NCBI RefSeq assembly: GCF_006094275.1
Contig: NZ_CP034412.1
Span: 1 to 64,000, forward strand
Length of the DNA: 64,000 nt
Source: Glutamicibacter creatinolyticus
GTDB lineage: Bacteria; Actinomycetota; Actinomycetes; Actinomycetales; Micrococcaceae
Direction of reading: 5' to 3'
Every line of letters starts with the position of its first letter. The stretch's first letter is position 1. Below are positions 35,520 to 44,424 of this stretch, in pieces. Below the pieces are notes generated by a model, which searched no databases, was not told the DNA's origin, and worked only from the letters and a program-made list of their open reading frames with translations. The position numbers and the translations under genes were made by a program.

Positions 35520-36472
35520 ACGCCACACCAGGACGAGAAATTATCGTAGTCGGATCGCTGAACGCCGATTTGGGGATCTACACCCACCGCCACCCCCAGC
35601 CCGGGGAAACCCTGCACGGGCACGGCTTCAACGTCGGGCCGGGCGGCAAGAGCGCCAACCAGGCCGTGGCCGCCGCGAAACTGGGGGGCCGGGTGGCCCT
35701 GATCGGAGCCGTGGGCAACGACGCGAACGGTGCGATGCTGCTGGATTCCTGCCGGGCCGCCGGAGTTGACGTCTCCAGCGTCTACCGCCGGGGACAGGTG
35801 GAGACCGGGGTCGCGGTGATCACGGTGGATGCCAGCGGGGAGAACACCATTGTCATTTCCGCCGGCGCGAACGGCACCCTGGACCGTGAGGATGTGGAGC
35901 AGGAGGAGCAGCGCTTTGCCCAGGCCGGCGTGGTCTGCCTGTGCCTGGAGGTTGCCCCCGATACAGTGCTGGCCGCCGCGCAGGCCGGCCAGCGGCATGG
36001 CGCCACCGTGCTGCTGAACCTTTCCCCCTACGCGGAGGTGGACCCGGCGCTGGTCCAGGCCACCGACGTGCTGCTGGTCAACGTGCATGAGGCTTCCCAG
36101 TTCCTGGGCGGGCAGCCGCTGCCCGATGCCCAGGCGCCCCTCGCGGCCTGGTCTGCGGTGACCGACCTGCTTAGCACGCGGGGGATCAGGAATGCGGTCA
36201 TCACCCTGGGCAGTGCAGGCTCGGTGGTGCTCCAGGCCGGGATCGAGGCGGTGCGCATCGCTCCGACCAAGGTCAAGGCGATTGACACCACTGGTGCCGG
36301 GGATGCGTTTACCGGGGCGCTGGCCGCGCGGCTGGCCGCCGGGGATCCGCTGCACAGCGCGGCGGCCTACGCTTCGCGCAGCGCCGCGCTGGCCACCACC
36401 GCCAAGGGAACCCAGGCCGCCTACCCGGATGCGGGCCGCCTGGAAAGCAGCTTCGGCACCTCCCAGGTCTAA
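35516..36472 (+). CDS. rbsK: Ribokinase
   Basis: The 318-residue protein is a PfkB-family kinase. It opens VVGSLNADLGIYTHRHPQPG, has the first signature GPGGKSANQAVAAAKLGG and the second DTTGAGDAFTGAL with catalytic aspartate, and the ribokinase-type VLLNLSPYAEVD segment. It makes ribose 5-phosphate from ribose freed by the nucleoside hydrolase. The NADLG rather than NxD-type opening keeps it within ribokinases. It is the last gene of the three-gene operon. Confidence 0.93.
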   Translation: MNATPGREIIVVGSLNADLGIYTHRHPQPGETLHGHGFNVGPGGKSANQAVAAAKLGGRVALIGAVGNDANGAMLLDSCRAAGVDVSSVYRRGQVETGVAVITVDASGENTIVISAGANGTLDREDVEQEEQRFAQAGVVCLCLEVAPDTVLAAAQAGQRHGATVLLNLSPYAEVDPALVQATDVLLVNVHEASQFLGGQPLPDAQAPLAAWSAVTDLLSTRGIRNAVITLGSAGSVVLQAGIEAVRIAPTKVKAIDTTGAGDAFTGALAARLAAGDPLHSAAAYASRSAALATTAKGTQAAYPDAGRLESSFGTSQV

Positions 36473-36523
36473 GGCCACTGCGGCGTCATTCTGCAACGCC
36501 TCGGGAGTCGTTGACTTGGCTGT

Positions 36524-36539
36524 ATTCCAAGAATGGAAT
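36524..36539. promoter_or_regulatory. Inverted repeat upstream of the Cys-rich protein gene
   Basis: ATTCCA (36524-36529) is mirrored by TGGAAT (36534-36539) across AGAA, about 150 bases upstream of the copper-storage-like gene, and TTGACT at 36511-36516 just before it resembles a -35 element. It is a candidate operator. The rest of the 215-base gap shows nothing else I can name apart from an imperfect CTGGGG/CCCTAG dyad near 36612-36627. Confidence 0.35.
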
Positions 36540-36687
36540 GTGATGTCGGAGCATGGTCATGGGAGAGATCGTCACGTCGCCTTGGTAAACGCTCAATCGG
36601 GTGTACTGCTCCTGGGGTTATCCCTAGTGTCATGAGCAAGGTGAGCCGGAGCCACCGGCGCACCGCGCTTGTGGAAAGGGGAACATC

Positions 36688-37095
36688 ATGACGCACGTAA
36701 GCTCGATGCTCGAGACCTACCCGAAGGACCTGGCCGGGGTGGATCGCGAAAAGTTGGCCGCCTGCATTGCCGCCTGTTTTGAATGCGCCCAGGTCTGCAC
36801 GGCCTGCGCCGACGCCTGCCTGGCCGAGGACATGGTGGCAGAGCTTCGCACCTGTATCCGCACCGACCTGGATTGTGCCGACATCTGTGCCGCCACCGGC
36901 GCGGTGCTGACCCGGCAGACCGGGGCGAACCCGACCCTGCTGCGCTCCATCCTCGAAGCCTGCCAGGCCGCCTGCGAGGTGTGCGCCGAGGAATGCGAAC
37001 GCCACGCCGAGATGCACGAGCACTGCCGCATCTGCGCCGAGGCCTGCCGCCGCTGCGCCCTGGCCTGCGCCGACCTGCTGGCGTCCATGGCCTAG
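36688..37095 (+). CDS. Four-helix-bundle copper-binding protein (Csp, DUF326)
   Basis: The 135-residue protein has 18 cysteines, nearly all in CxxxC or CxxC spacing along predicted helices (for example AACIAACFECAQVC and CRICAEACRRCALAC) plus several histidines. This is the pattern of Csp copper-storage proteins, whose bundle core is lined by Cys and stores many Cu(I) ions. There is no signal peptide, so it would be cytosolic (Csp3-like). GGAAAGGGGAAC precedes the ATG. No other copper gene is beside it. Confidence 0.92.
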   Translation: MTHVSSMLETYPKDLAGVDREKLAACIAACFECAQVCTACADACLAEDMVAELRTCIRTDLDCADICAATGAVLTRQTGANPTLLRSILEACQAACEVCAEECERHAEMHEHCRICAEACRRCALACADLLASMA

Positions 37096-37138
37096 GCAAA
37101 GCGCCCCCGGCGTCGGCGCTGCCGCCGGCGCCCCGCCC

Positions 37139-37185
37139 AACGCCGTCGAGTCCCCGCCCCGTGGCGGTGCCCGGCGGCGTTGTCT
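37139..37185 (+). terminator. Possible terminator after the Cys-rich protein gene
   Basis: AACGCCG (37139-37145) can pair with CGGCGTT (37175-37181) with smaller GC hairpins inside, and TGTCTC follows. The loop is long and the T run poor. The surrounding 37096-37306 gap is otherwise GC-rich without a gene. Confidence 0.3.
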
Positions 37186-37306
37186 CATTCCGGGGGGCGA
37201 ATACGTGCGGAAACCGCTGGATTTTGTGATACCGATTAATGCCAAAGGCTCCGGCGATTACATAGACTGTTATCAAAGTTCAAGTCACCCCGACTAAGGA
37301 TGTGTC

Positions 37307-38005
37307 ATGGCTGTCAAAACTCCCCATCAGAACGTCACCTTCGACTCGGTCGACGGCGAGGCCCACGGATACCTGGCGGTGCCCGAATCCCGGCGCGGAC
37401 CCGGGGTGATTGTGATCCAGGAATGGTGGGGCCTGACCGACCACATCCGCGACGTGGCAGACCGACTGGCCGCCGAGGGGTTCGTCGCCCTGGCCCCGGA
37501 CCTCTTTGGCGGCTGGATCACCCATGACGGGGATGAAGCGGCCAAGATGATGAGCGAGCTGCCCGAGGCCGAAGGCGCCCGGCTGCTGGCCGGAGCCGTG
37601 GACTACCTGCTGGGGCGCGAGGAGGTCACCTCCACCAAGGTCGGTGCGATCGGCTTCTGCATGGGTGGTGGCTTCGTGCTGAACCTGGCTGCCCAGCAGG
37701 GGGAGAAGATTGCCACCGCCGTCCCGTTCTACGGGGTGGGCCAGGCGGTGCCGGATGACTACACGGGCGTCAAGGCCGCCATCCAGGGCCACTACGCCAT
37801 CCATGACGGGTTCTACCCCGTCGAGGACGCCCGGGCCCAGGAAGAGCAGATCCGCCGCGAATCCGGGGCGGAGGTCACCTTCTACTACTACGACGCGGAC
37901 CACGCCTTCCACAATGACCAGAACCCGGCGGGTAACTACAAGCCCGAATACGCCCGGCAGGCCTGGCAGCGCTCGGTCGAATTCCTCAAGAAGCACGCCG
38001 GCTAA
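37307..38005 (+). CDS. Dienelactone hydrolase family protein
   Basis: The 232-residue alpha/beta hydrolase has the family opening GYLAVPESRRGPGVIVIQEWWGL, the nucleophile C118 in GFCMGGG, and the acid and histidine in the YYYDADHAFHND region. Such enzymes open dienelactone in aromatic breakdown, but most paralogs act on unknown esters or lactones. No aromatic-degradation genes are adjacent. AAGGATGTGTC lies before the ATG. Confidence 0.92.
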   Translation: MAVKTPHQNVTFDSVDGEAHGYLAVPESRRGPGVIVIQEWWGLTDHIRDVADRLAAEGFVALAPDLFGGWITHDGDEAAKMMSELPEAEGARLLAGAVDYLLGREEVTSTKVGAIGFCMGGGFVLNLAAQQGEKIATAVPFYGVGQAVPDDYTGVKAAIQGHYAIHDGFYPVEDARAQEEQIRRESGAEVTFYYYDADHAFHNDQNPAGNYKPEYARQAWQRSVEFLKKHAG

Positions 38006-38096
38006 GGACTTTCACGTGGCACGCATCACATAGAGTGGTGTGCACAAGCGCGTGCTACGCACAGAACTGGAACATCAACCCAAGGAGAAACGCATT

Positions 38097-38528
38097 ATGT
38101 CTGAAACCATCATCGTGGGCGTTGACGGCTCGGAAACCGCACTGAAGGCCGCGCGCCGCGCCGCCGACCTGAGCGCCAAGCTCGGTGCCGAACTGGTCGT
38201 GGTGACCGCCCACGCCTCGGACAACACCGAGGTCGTCTCCATCGGCTCGGACACCTGGATCCTGGATGACGCCGAGCAGGCCCGCAAGCTGGCCGAGCGT
38301 GTGGCCCGCGACGTGCGCGACGCCCAGCCCGAGGCCAACGTCTCCGCCGCCGCCGGACACGGCAAGCCTGCCGAGGTGCTGATCTCCGAGGCCAACTCCC
38401 GCAACGCCTCGATGATCGTGGTCGGCAACGTCGGCATGCGCGGCCTGGGCCGCGTGCTGGGTTCGGTCGCCTCCTCGGTCGCCCACTCGGCACCGTGCGA
38501 TGTGCTGGTTGTGAAGACCGACAAGTAG
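38097..38528 (+). CDS. Universal stress protein (UspA family)
   Basis: The 143-residue single-domain protein begins MSETIIVGVDGSETALKAAR and ends with the ATP-binding loop GNVGMRGLGRVLGSVASSVA and CDVLVVKT. The G-2x-G-9x-G-[ST] pattern is present, so it is of the ATP-binding type. AAGGAG lies nine bases before the ATG. It stands alone between the dienelactone hydrolase gene and a LysR effector-domain gene, with a hairpin after its stop. Confidence 0.95.
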   Translation: MSETIIVGVDGSETALKAARRAADLSAKLGAELVVVTAHASDNTEVVSIGSDTWILDDAEQARKLAERVARDVRDAQPEANVSAAAGHGKPAEVLISEANSRNASMIVVGNVGMRGLGRVLGSVASSVAHSAPCDVLVVKTDK

Positions 38529-38545
38529 GACACTGCGCACCGCAG

Positions 38546-38584
38546 ATGCGTGGCCACCGGGATCCGGCGGCCACGCATTAGTCT
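38546..38584 (+). terminator. Hairpin after the universal stress gene
   Basis: ATGCGTGGCC (38546-38555) pairs with GGCCACGCAT (38569-38578), with an inner CCGG pair, followed by TAGTCTTT. It lies just before the next GTG start, and may terminate the stress gene transcript. Confidence 0.6.
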
Positions 38585-38590
38585 TTAAGC

Positions 38591-39280
38591 GTGCAACAGC
38601 TACGCATTACCTACGCCGCCGGGGTGGTTCCGGGCAAATGGATTGACCGTTTCGCCCAGCGCTACCCGCAGATCGAGCTCAGCGCCCGGCGCCACGACGC
38701 CGGGCCGATCCTGGAGGAACTGTCCGCCGGGCGCGCCGATGTGGTGTTCGTGCGCTACGCCCCCGGGCAGTCGCCGAAGGACGAGACCCGCCACGTGATC
38801 CCGCTCTACCAGGAGCTGGAGGTGGTGTGCGCCGCCCGTGAGCACGACGTGGAGTACTACGACGAGAGCATTCCGGCCGCCGAGGTGGAAAAGTTTGCGC
38901 TGCTGGACCTGGCGGACTACCCGCCCGAGCGCGGCGGGGTGGAGATGGCGCTGGAGGTGGTGGCCAGCGGCGCGTTCGTGGCCCGCATGCCGATGAGCCT
39001 GGCCCGGCTGCACGCCCGCAAGGACGTCATCCACCGCGTGATCGAGGACGGGCAACCCACCCAGATTGGCATTAGCTGGCCGGTGGACGCGGCGAACCTT
39101 GAGATCGTGGAGGAGTTCATCGGGGTTGTGCGCGGGCGCAGCGCCACCAGTTCCCGGCAGGCCTCGGTGCGCCAGAAGCAGCAGCACCAGGCCCGCACCG
39201 AACGCAAGGCCGGGCGCAAGCCCGCGGCGGGCGGCAACCCGTCCCCGGGACGCCACCCCAAACCCCGCAAGCGCCGCTAG
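38591..39280 (+). CDS. LysR-type effector domain protein lacking a DNA-binding domain
   Basis: The 229-residue product starts with GTG and reads directly into a LysR substrate-binding domain (LRITYAAGVVPGKWIDRF, ELSAGRADVVFVRY, EVVASGAFVARMP). There is no helix-turn-helix in front of it; the bases upstream hold the stress gene's terminator, so it is not a broken gene. After residue about 180 comes a tail of roughly 45 residues rich in Arg, Lys, Gln and Pro, ending KPRKRR. It may be a stand-alone effector binder, or the tail may contact nucleic acid. Similar orphan domains occur in related actinobacteria. Confidence 0.85.
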   Translation: MQQLRITYAAGVVPGKWIDRFAQRYPQIELSARRHDAGPILEELSAGRADVVFVRYAPGQSPKDETRHVIPLYQELEVVCAAREHDVEYYDESIPAAEVEKFALLDLADYPPERGGVEMALEVVASGAFVARMPMSLARLHARKDVIHRVIEDGQPTQIGISWPVDAANLEIVEEFIGVVRGRSATSSRQASVRQKQQHQARTERKAGRKPAAGGNPSPGRHPKPRKRR

Positions 39281-39347
39281 CCCCGCCCCGGTGCGCCGGC
39301 CGCTAAAAGTCTAGTGGGGCAGGGGTTGGGCATGAGAAGGTGGGGTC

Positions 39348-40132
<785 letters not shown>

Positions 40133-40136
<4 letters not shown>

Positions 40137-40813
40137 TCCGCTACGGCACGCACCCGGACCAGTACCTGGAGGCGCACCTGCCCGCGGCGGCCACCGGGTC
40201 CGGGGCCGTGCTGATCATCCACGGCGGCTACTGGCGCACCGGCTACGACGCCGGCCTGGGCCGGCCCCTGGCCGCGGACCTGGCCCGGCGCGGGGTGGCG
40301 GCCTACAACCTGGAATACCGCCGCGGGCCGGGCAGCGCCCGGCAGATGGTGCAGGACGCGCGCACCGCGCTGGGGCTGATTCCCGCCGACGGGCCGCTGA
40401 GCGTCATCGGGCATTCGGCCGGCGCCCAGCTGGGTTGTGTGCTGGCCGCCGCCGAGCCGCGCATCACCCAGGTGATCAGCCAGGCCGGGCTACTGGACCT
40501 GCAATTGGCCCAACGGCTGCGGCTCAGTGACGACGCGGTGCCCCTGATGCTGGGCGACACCCCGTTGGCAGAGGTCAACCCGGTGGCGCTGTGGCCGATG
40601 AGGGCGCGTGTCATAATCTTTCATGGGAGCCAGGACGAGGATGTTCCGCTGCAGCTGGCCGAGCAGGCCGCCGCACAGGCCCGCGCCCGCGGCCAGGAGC
40701 ACCGCACCGAAATTTTCGGCGGGGACCACTACACGTGGATTGACCCGGCCAGCGACCAGTGGCGGGCCTGCGTCGCAGAACTGGCACCCTGGCACTTTGG
40801 AGGAAGCACATGA
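40133..40813 (+). CDS. Alpha/beta hydrolase, kynurenine-formamidase-like
   Basis: The 226-residue protein starts with GTG inside the crotonase stop. It has the HGGYWRTG oxyanion motif typical of kynurenine formamidase-type esterases, the nucleophile elbow GHSAGAQL, the acid in HGSQDEDVPL and the histidine in GGDHYTW. It is a serine hydrolase, probably cytosolic. No other tryptophan-catabolism gene is here, so formamidase activity is uncertain and an esterase role is as likely. Confidence 0.85.
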
Positions 40814-41712
40814 ACCCGACGGTGATCGGCGAGGCGCTGGTCGATGTCCTGGCCCCCGGGATTTCCCCGCCCCAGGAGTTCGTGGGCGGCAGCCCGCTGA
40901 ACGTGGCCGTCTCGCTGGCCCGGCTGGGCTACCCCGGCACCCTGGTTTCCCGGTGGGGGCAGGACGAGAAGGGGCGCACCATCGAGCAGCACCTGGCCGA
41001 GAACCAGGTGAAGTTCCTGGGCGGCGCCGATGACAAGCCCACCGTGATCGCCCATGGCGTGCTGGACCCGGCCGGGGGAGCGACGTTCGCCTTCAACGCG
41101 TTCTGGCAGATGCCCACCCTGGTCACCGAACTGGATCCGGGCAGCCAGCTGGTGCACACCGGCTCGATCGCCACCCTGTTCAGCCCCGCGGAGCTGCTGC
41201 CGCTGATCACCCGCGCCCGGCAGCACGCGACCATCAGCTATGACCCGAACCTGCGCCCCTCGCTGGTCTCCAACCACGCCCAAACGGTGGCCGAGGTGGA
41301 GCAGTTCGTCGCCGCCGCGGACGTGGTGCGGGTTTCGGGCATCGACCTGCGCTGGCTCTACCCGATGCGCTCGGTCAAGCAGACCGCCCGCGCCTGGCTG
41401 GAGCTGGGACCTGCCATGGTGGTCTCCACCGCCGGGTCGGCCGGGTCCTTCGGGGTGGTGCGCGCCGGAACCGTGGAACAGCAGTCCAGGCTGGTGGAGG
41501 TCACCGACACCGTGGGCGCCGGGGACTCGTTCACCGCGGCGCTGCTGTGCTGGTTCGCCGACCACGGGCTGATCGGCGCCGGGCAGCGTGAGCGGCTGGC
41601 CGCGGTGAGTCTGCAGGAGCTGCAGGCCGCCCTGGACTTCGCCTCGAAGGCCGCTGCCGTCACCGTCACCCGGGCCGGGGCGAACCCGCCCTACCGCCGG
41701 GAGCTGGCGTGA
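40810..41712 (+). CDS. PfkB-family sugar kinase (fructokinase-like)
   Basis: From ATG 40810 the 300-residue protein has both PfkB signatures: GGSPLNVAVSLARLGYPG near the N terminus and DTVGAGDSFTAALL with the catalytic aspartate near the C terminus, and begins VIGEALVDVLAPG as fructokinases do. It likely phosphorylates fructose or a similar ketose. It overlaps its neighbours by 4 bases on both sides, in an operon with a HAD phosphatase and a phosphodiesterase. Confidence 0.9.
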   Translation: MNPTVIGEALVDVLAPGISPPQEFVGGSPLNVAVSLARLGYPGTLVSRWGQDEKGRTIEQHLAENQVKFLGGADDKPTVIAHGVLDPAGGATFAFNAFWQMPTLVTELDPGSQLVHTGSIATLFSPAELLPLITRARQHATISYDPNLRPSLVSNHAQTVAEVEQFVAAADVVRVSGIDLRWLYPMRSVKQTARAWLELGPAMVVSTAGSAGSFGVVRAGTVEQQSRLVEVTDTVGAGDSFTAALLCWFADHGLIGAGQRERLAAVSLQELQAALDFASKAAAVTVTRAGANPPYRRELA

Positions 41713-42503
41713 TCAAGATGATCGCCTCCGACCTGGATGGCACGATCGTCTCGGGAACCGGGCAGATCTCGGCCCGCACCCGGGACGCATTCCTGGCCGC
41801 CCGGGCCGCCGGGATCCACATCGTCTTCGTGACCGGACGGCCCTACCGCTGGCTGACCCCGATCGTGGACGCCTTTGGCGGGCTGGGAACGGTGATCTGC
41901 TCCAACGGGGCGGTGCTGTACGACCTGGAAAACGACCAGGTGCTGTGGGCGCAGACCATCGACATCGCCACCGCCCGCCAGGCCCAGCAGATCATCCTGC
42001 ACCATGAACCCCAGGCCAGCTTCGCCGCCGAAACCACCAAGGGCCTGCACCTGGGCCAGGGGTTCGCCCAGGCCGGGCGCACCCTGGGCTCCCTGGCGGA
42101 ACTGGACCTGCACAGCCAGGAGCTGGACACGGAGGGGATCGTGAAGTTCCTGGCGCGCTCGCCGGGGCTGCCGGTCGAGGAGTTCTACCAGGCCGTGTAC
42201 CCGGATTTGTCCCAGCTGCTGTGGCTGACCCATTCGGCCACCGACGTCTCGCTGCTGGAGATGGCGCACCTGGAGATCCACAAGGCGCACACGCTGAATG
42301 AGTACGCCCGCAAACTGGACATCAAGCCCGAGGAGATCATGGCGTTCGGGGACATGCCCAATGACATTGAAATGCTGCAGTTCGTGGGGCATGGGTATGC
42401 GATGGCCGATGGCCACCGCGAGACGCTGGCCGCCACACGGCTGACCGCCCCGCCGTTTTCCCAGGACGGGGTGGCCCAGGTGATCGAACGGCTGCTGAAG
42501 TGA
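41709..42503 (+). CDS. Cof-type HAD phosphatase
   Basis: The 264-residue protein has all HAD motifs of the IIB (Cof) group: DLDGTIVSGTG, the VTGRPYRWL second motif, a cap domain, and FGDMPNDIEML with the magnesium aspartates, followed by YAMADGHRETLA. Such enzymes remove phosphate from sugar phosphates and other small metabolites. GTG/ATG context overlaps the kinase stop by 4 bases, so kinase and phosphatase are made together. Confidence 0.93.
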   Translation: MIKMIASDLDGTIVSGTGQISARTRDAFLAARAAGIHIVFVTGRPYRWLTPIVDAFGGLGTVICSNGAVLYDLENDQVLWAQTIDIATARQAQQIILHHEPQASFAAETTKGLHLGQGFAQAGRTLGSLAELDLHSQELDTEGIVKFLARSPGLPVEEFYQAVYPDLSQLLWLTHSATDVSLLEMAHLEIHKAHTLNEYARKLDIKPEEIMAFGDMPNDIEMLQFVGHGYAMADGHRETLAATRLTAPPFSQDGVAQVIERLLK

Positions 42504-43228
42504 AGTTCGGTTTCAGCCACCGCGGGTACCGCCGCGGCGCCGAGGAGAACACGCTGGCCGCGTTTCAGCGCGCCTATGCGGCCGGGATCCGCCATTTCGA
42601 GACCGACGTGCGCGCCACCAGCGACCAGACCGTCTATGCCTTCCACGACGAAACCCTGGAGCGCATCACCGCCGGGACCGGCCGGTTCAACGACCTGAGC
42701 GCCGAGCAGGTCGGCGCGCTGCGGGCCGGCACCGAGCCGCTGGCCACCCTGGAAGAGCTCATCAACGCCTTCCCCGATGTCATGTTCAACATCGATGTGA
42801 AGGACGTGGCGGTCATTGCGCCGCTGGCCAAGGTCATTGAGCGCACCGCTAGCCATGACCGGGTGGCGCTGGCCTCCTTCGACACCGCCCGCACCCGGGC
42901 CACCGCCCACCTGCTCTCCCGCCCGGTGCGCACCAGCCCGGGCACCCGGGAAATGACCCGCATCTGGCTCTGGGCCCATCTGATCGGGCGGGTTCCGGCG
43001 AAATACCCCAAGGAGTTCTGGGCCGTCCAGGTTCCCCGGCGCCACGGCATGATCCCGGTGACCACCGGGCGCTTCATCCGCGCGGTGCGTCGTTCGGGCA
43101 TGCAGGTCCATGTCTGGGTGGTCAATGACGAGCCGAGCATGCGGCGGCTGCTGGATCAGGGGGTGGATGCACTGGTCAGCGATGAGGCGCAGCTGCTCAG
43201 CCGGGTGCTGCAGGACTACCCCAGGTAG
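42500..43228 (+). CDS. Glycerophosphodiester phosphodiesterase
   Basis: The 242-residue protein begins SHRGYRRGAEENTLAAF with the HRG and ENT motifs, then FETDVRATSDQTVYAFHDETL and FNIDVKD, which supply the calcium ligands and catalytic histidines of the GDPD family, and ends in the WVVNDEPSMRRLLDQGVDALVSD barrel segment. It has no signal peptide, so it probably recycles glycerophosphodiesters in the cytosol. The start is a GTG overlapping the HAD gene by 4 bases. It is the last gene of the five-gene operon. Confidence 0.94.
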   Translation: MKFGFSHRGYRRGAEENTLAAFQRAYAAGIRHFETDVRATSDQTVYAFHDETLERITAGTGRFNDLSAEQVGALRAGTEPLATLEELINAFPDVMFNIDVKDVAVIAPLAKVIERTASHDRVALASFDTARTRATAHLLSRPVRTSPGTREMTRIWLWAHLIGRVPAKYPKEFWAVQVPRRHGMIPVTTGRFIRAVRRSGMQVHVWVVNDEPSMRRLLDQGVDALVSDEAQLLSRVLQDYPR

Positions 43229-43354
43229 CGCTGCCGCCAGCTGAATTATCCGGCAAACCGCAGCCTCGCGCGCATGCCTCAGCTTCGATCGCCAAGCTCC
43301 TCCCCAGCAGCCCCGTGGCCTGGGACTCTGTGCGGGTGAACGCGGCCGGGACCG

Positions 43355-44344
43355 CTACCCGGAGATCTGCAGGGTCTGCAGGATCTGCGGGGCAAAGTGC
43401 TCGATCTCCGCCGGTTCGGCCTCCACCAGCAGCCGCAGCCAGGCCTCATGCTGGGCCAGCGGGGCGATCAGGCAGGCCGGGTCGATCAGCGCGTAGAGCT
43501 CGTCCGGGGTGCCGTAGGCGGAGAACTCCTCCAGGTAGGCGAACAGCGCCCGCATGATGCGCTCGTCCTGGATCTCGCAATCCCACCGCTGCTGCATCGC
43601 CGCCAGCGGCTGGGCCAGGGAGGAGAACGGGTGGGCCCAGTGCCCGGCCCCCAGGTTCAGGATCCGCCCGTGCAGCCCCACCTCCGGGGGAATGACCACC
43701 TGGTCCAGGCCGAAGGCGCCGTGTTCCACGCTCAGGGGAACCGGGGCCTGGGCCAGCACCTGGCAGGCTTCGGCCAGGGCCGGGGTGCCGGCATACAGCT
43801 CGTCGGCCTGTTCACCGGTGATTGCCAGCGGGTGCCCGTTTTCCAGGGACACGTGCAGCATCAGGGCCTGGTCGAACTGCTCGGGCAGGAACTGCGGATC
43901 CACCACCGGCATCCCGGCGTCAAAGAACGTCTGTTCCTGGCCCATCAGCCCCACCTGCAGCGAGGCCAGCGAACGCAGGGCAAATTCCCAGCTTTCCACG
44001 GTTTCCCCCAGGGCCTGCACCGTGTGCCCGAAGTCGGGGCTGAGCAGGTAGCCGGCGGTGCGGTCGATGGCCAGGGGCATGACCACCCGTTCGGGCAGCA
44101 GCTGCCCGGCCGCCACGGTGATCGCCGCCTCGGCCGTGAGGCCCGGGGCGGTGGCGGTGAAGATCAAATCGGCGGCGTCGGTGCGCACCAGGGCGCTGAT
44201 CTGCTGCAGGGTGGCGGGCCAGAAGTCCACGTCCCCCTCACGTTGGATGCCATAGGCCTCGCACGCGGCATCGATCCAGGCGGCGGTGTCCTCACGCCAT
44301 TCATTGCTGTTCCACACGTCTATCCAGTGAGCCACGTATTCCAT
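43355..44344 (-). CDS. Phosphotransferase-fold (APH/choline kinase) protein lacking catalytic residues
   Basis: The 329-residue protein follows the layout of the actinobacterial aminoglycoside-phosphotransferase family: a small N lobe, a YLLSPDFG hinge-like segment, then a C lobe. Where active members have HGDLHxxN, this one has H208-G-A210-F-G-L-D-Q215, and where they have DWGDA it has N230-L-G-A233-G, followed by the usual WAHPFSSLAQPL. The catalytic Asp, metal Asn and metal Asp are therefore all replaced. I infer a pseudokinase. ATG 44344 is preferred to 44362. It is divergent from the GH65 fusion gene. Confidence 0.75.
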   Translation of the reverse strand: MEYVAHWIDVWNSNEWREDTAAWIDAACEAYGIQREGDVDFWPATLQQISALVRTDAADLIFTATAPGLTAEAAITVAAGQLLPERVVMPLAIDRTAGYLLSPDFGHTVQALGETVESWEFALRSLASLQVGLMGQEQTFFDAGMPVVDPQFLPEQFDQALMLHVSLENGHPLAITGEQADELYAGTPALAEACQVLAQAPVPLSVEHGAFGLDQVVIPPEVGLHGRILNLGAGHWAHPFSSLAQPLAAMQQRWDCEIQDERIMRALFAYLEEFSAYGTPDELYALIDPACLIAPLAQHEAWLRLLVEAEPAEIEHFAPQILQTLQISG

Positions 44345-44424
44345 CGTAGTATGTCGCCGCAAGCCCCCGATGTTGCTACCGTGGGGCTGACGGCCAGTTT
44401 GTCCTCCACCAAAGGATTTTGCCT

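Noticed and set aside
38591-39280. Reading the LysR effector-domain gene as a truncated pseudogene
   Set aside because: The frame is intact, starts right after a hairpin, and no helix-turn-helix remnant is found upstream in any frame.
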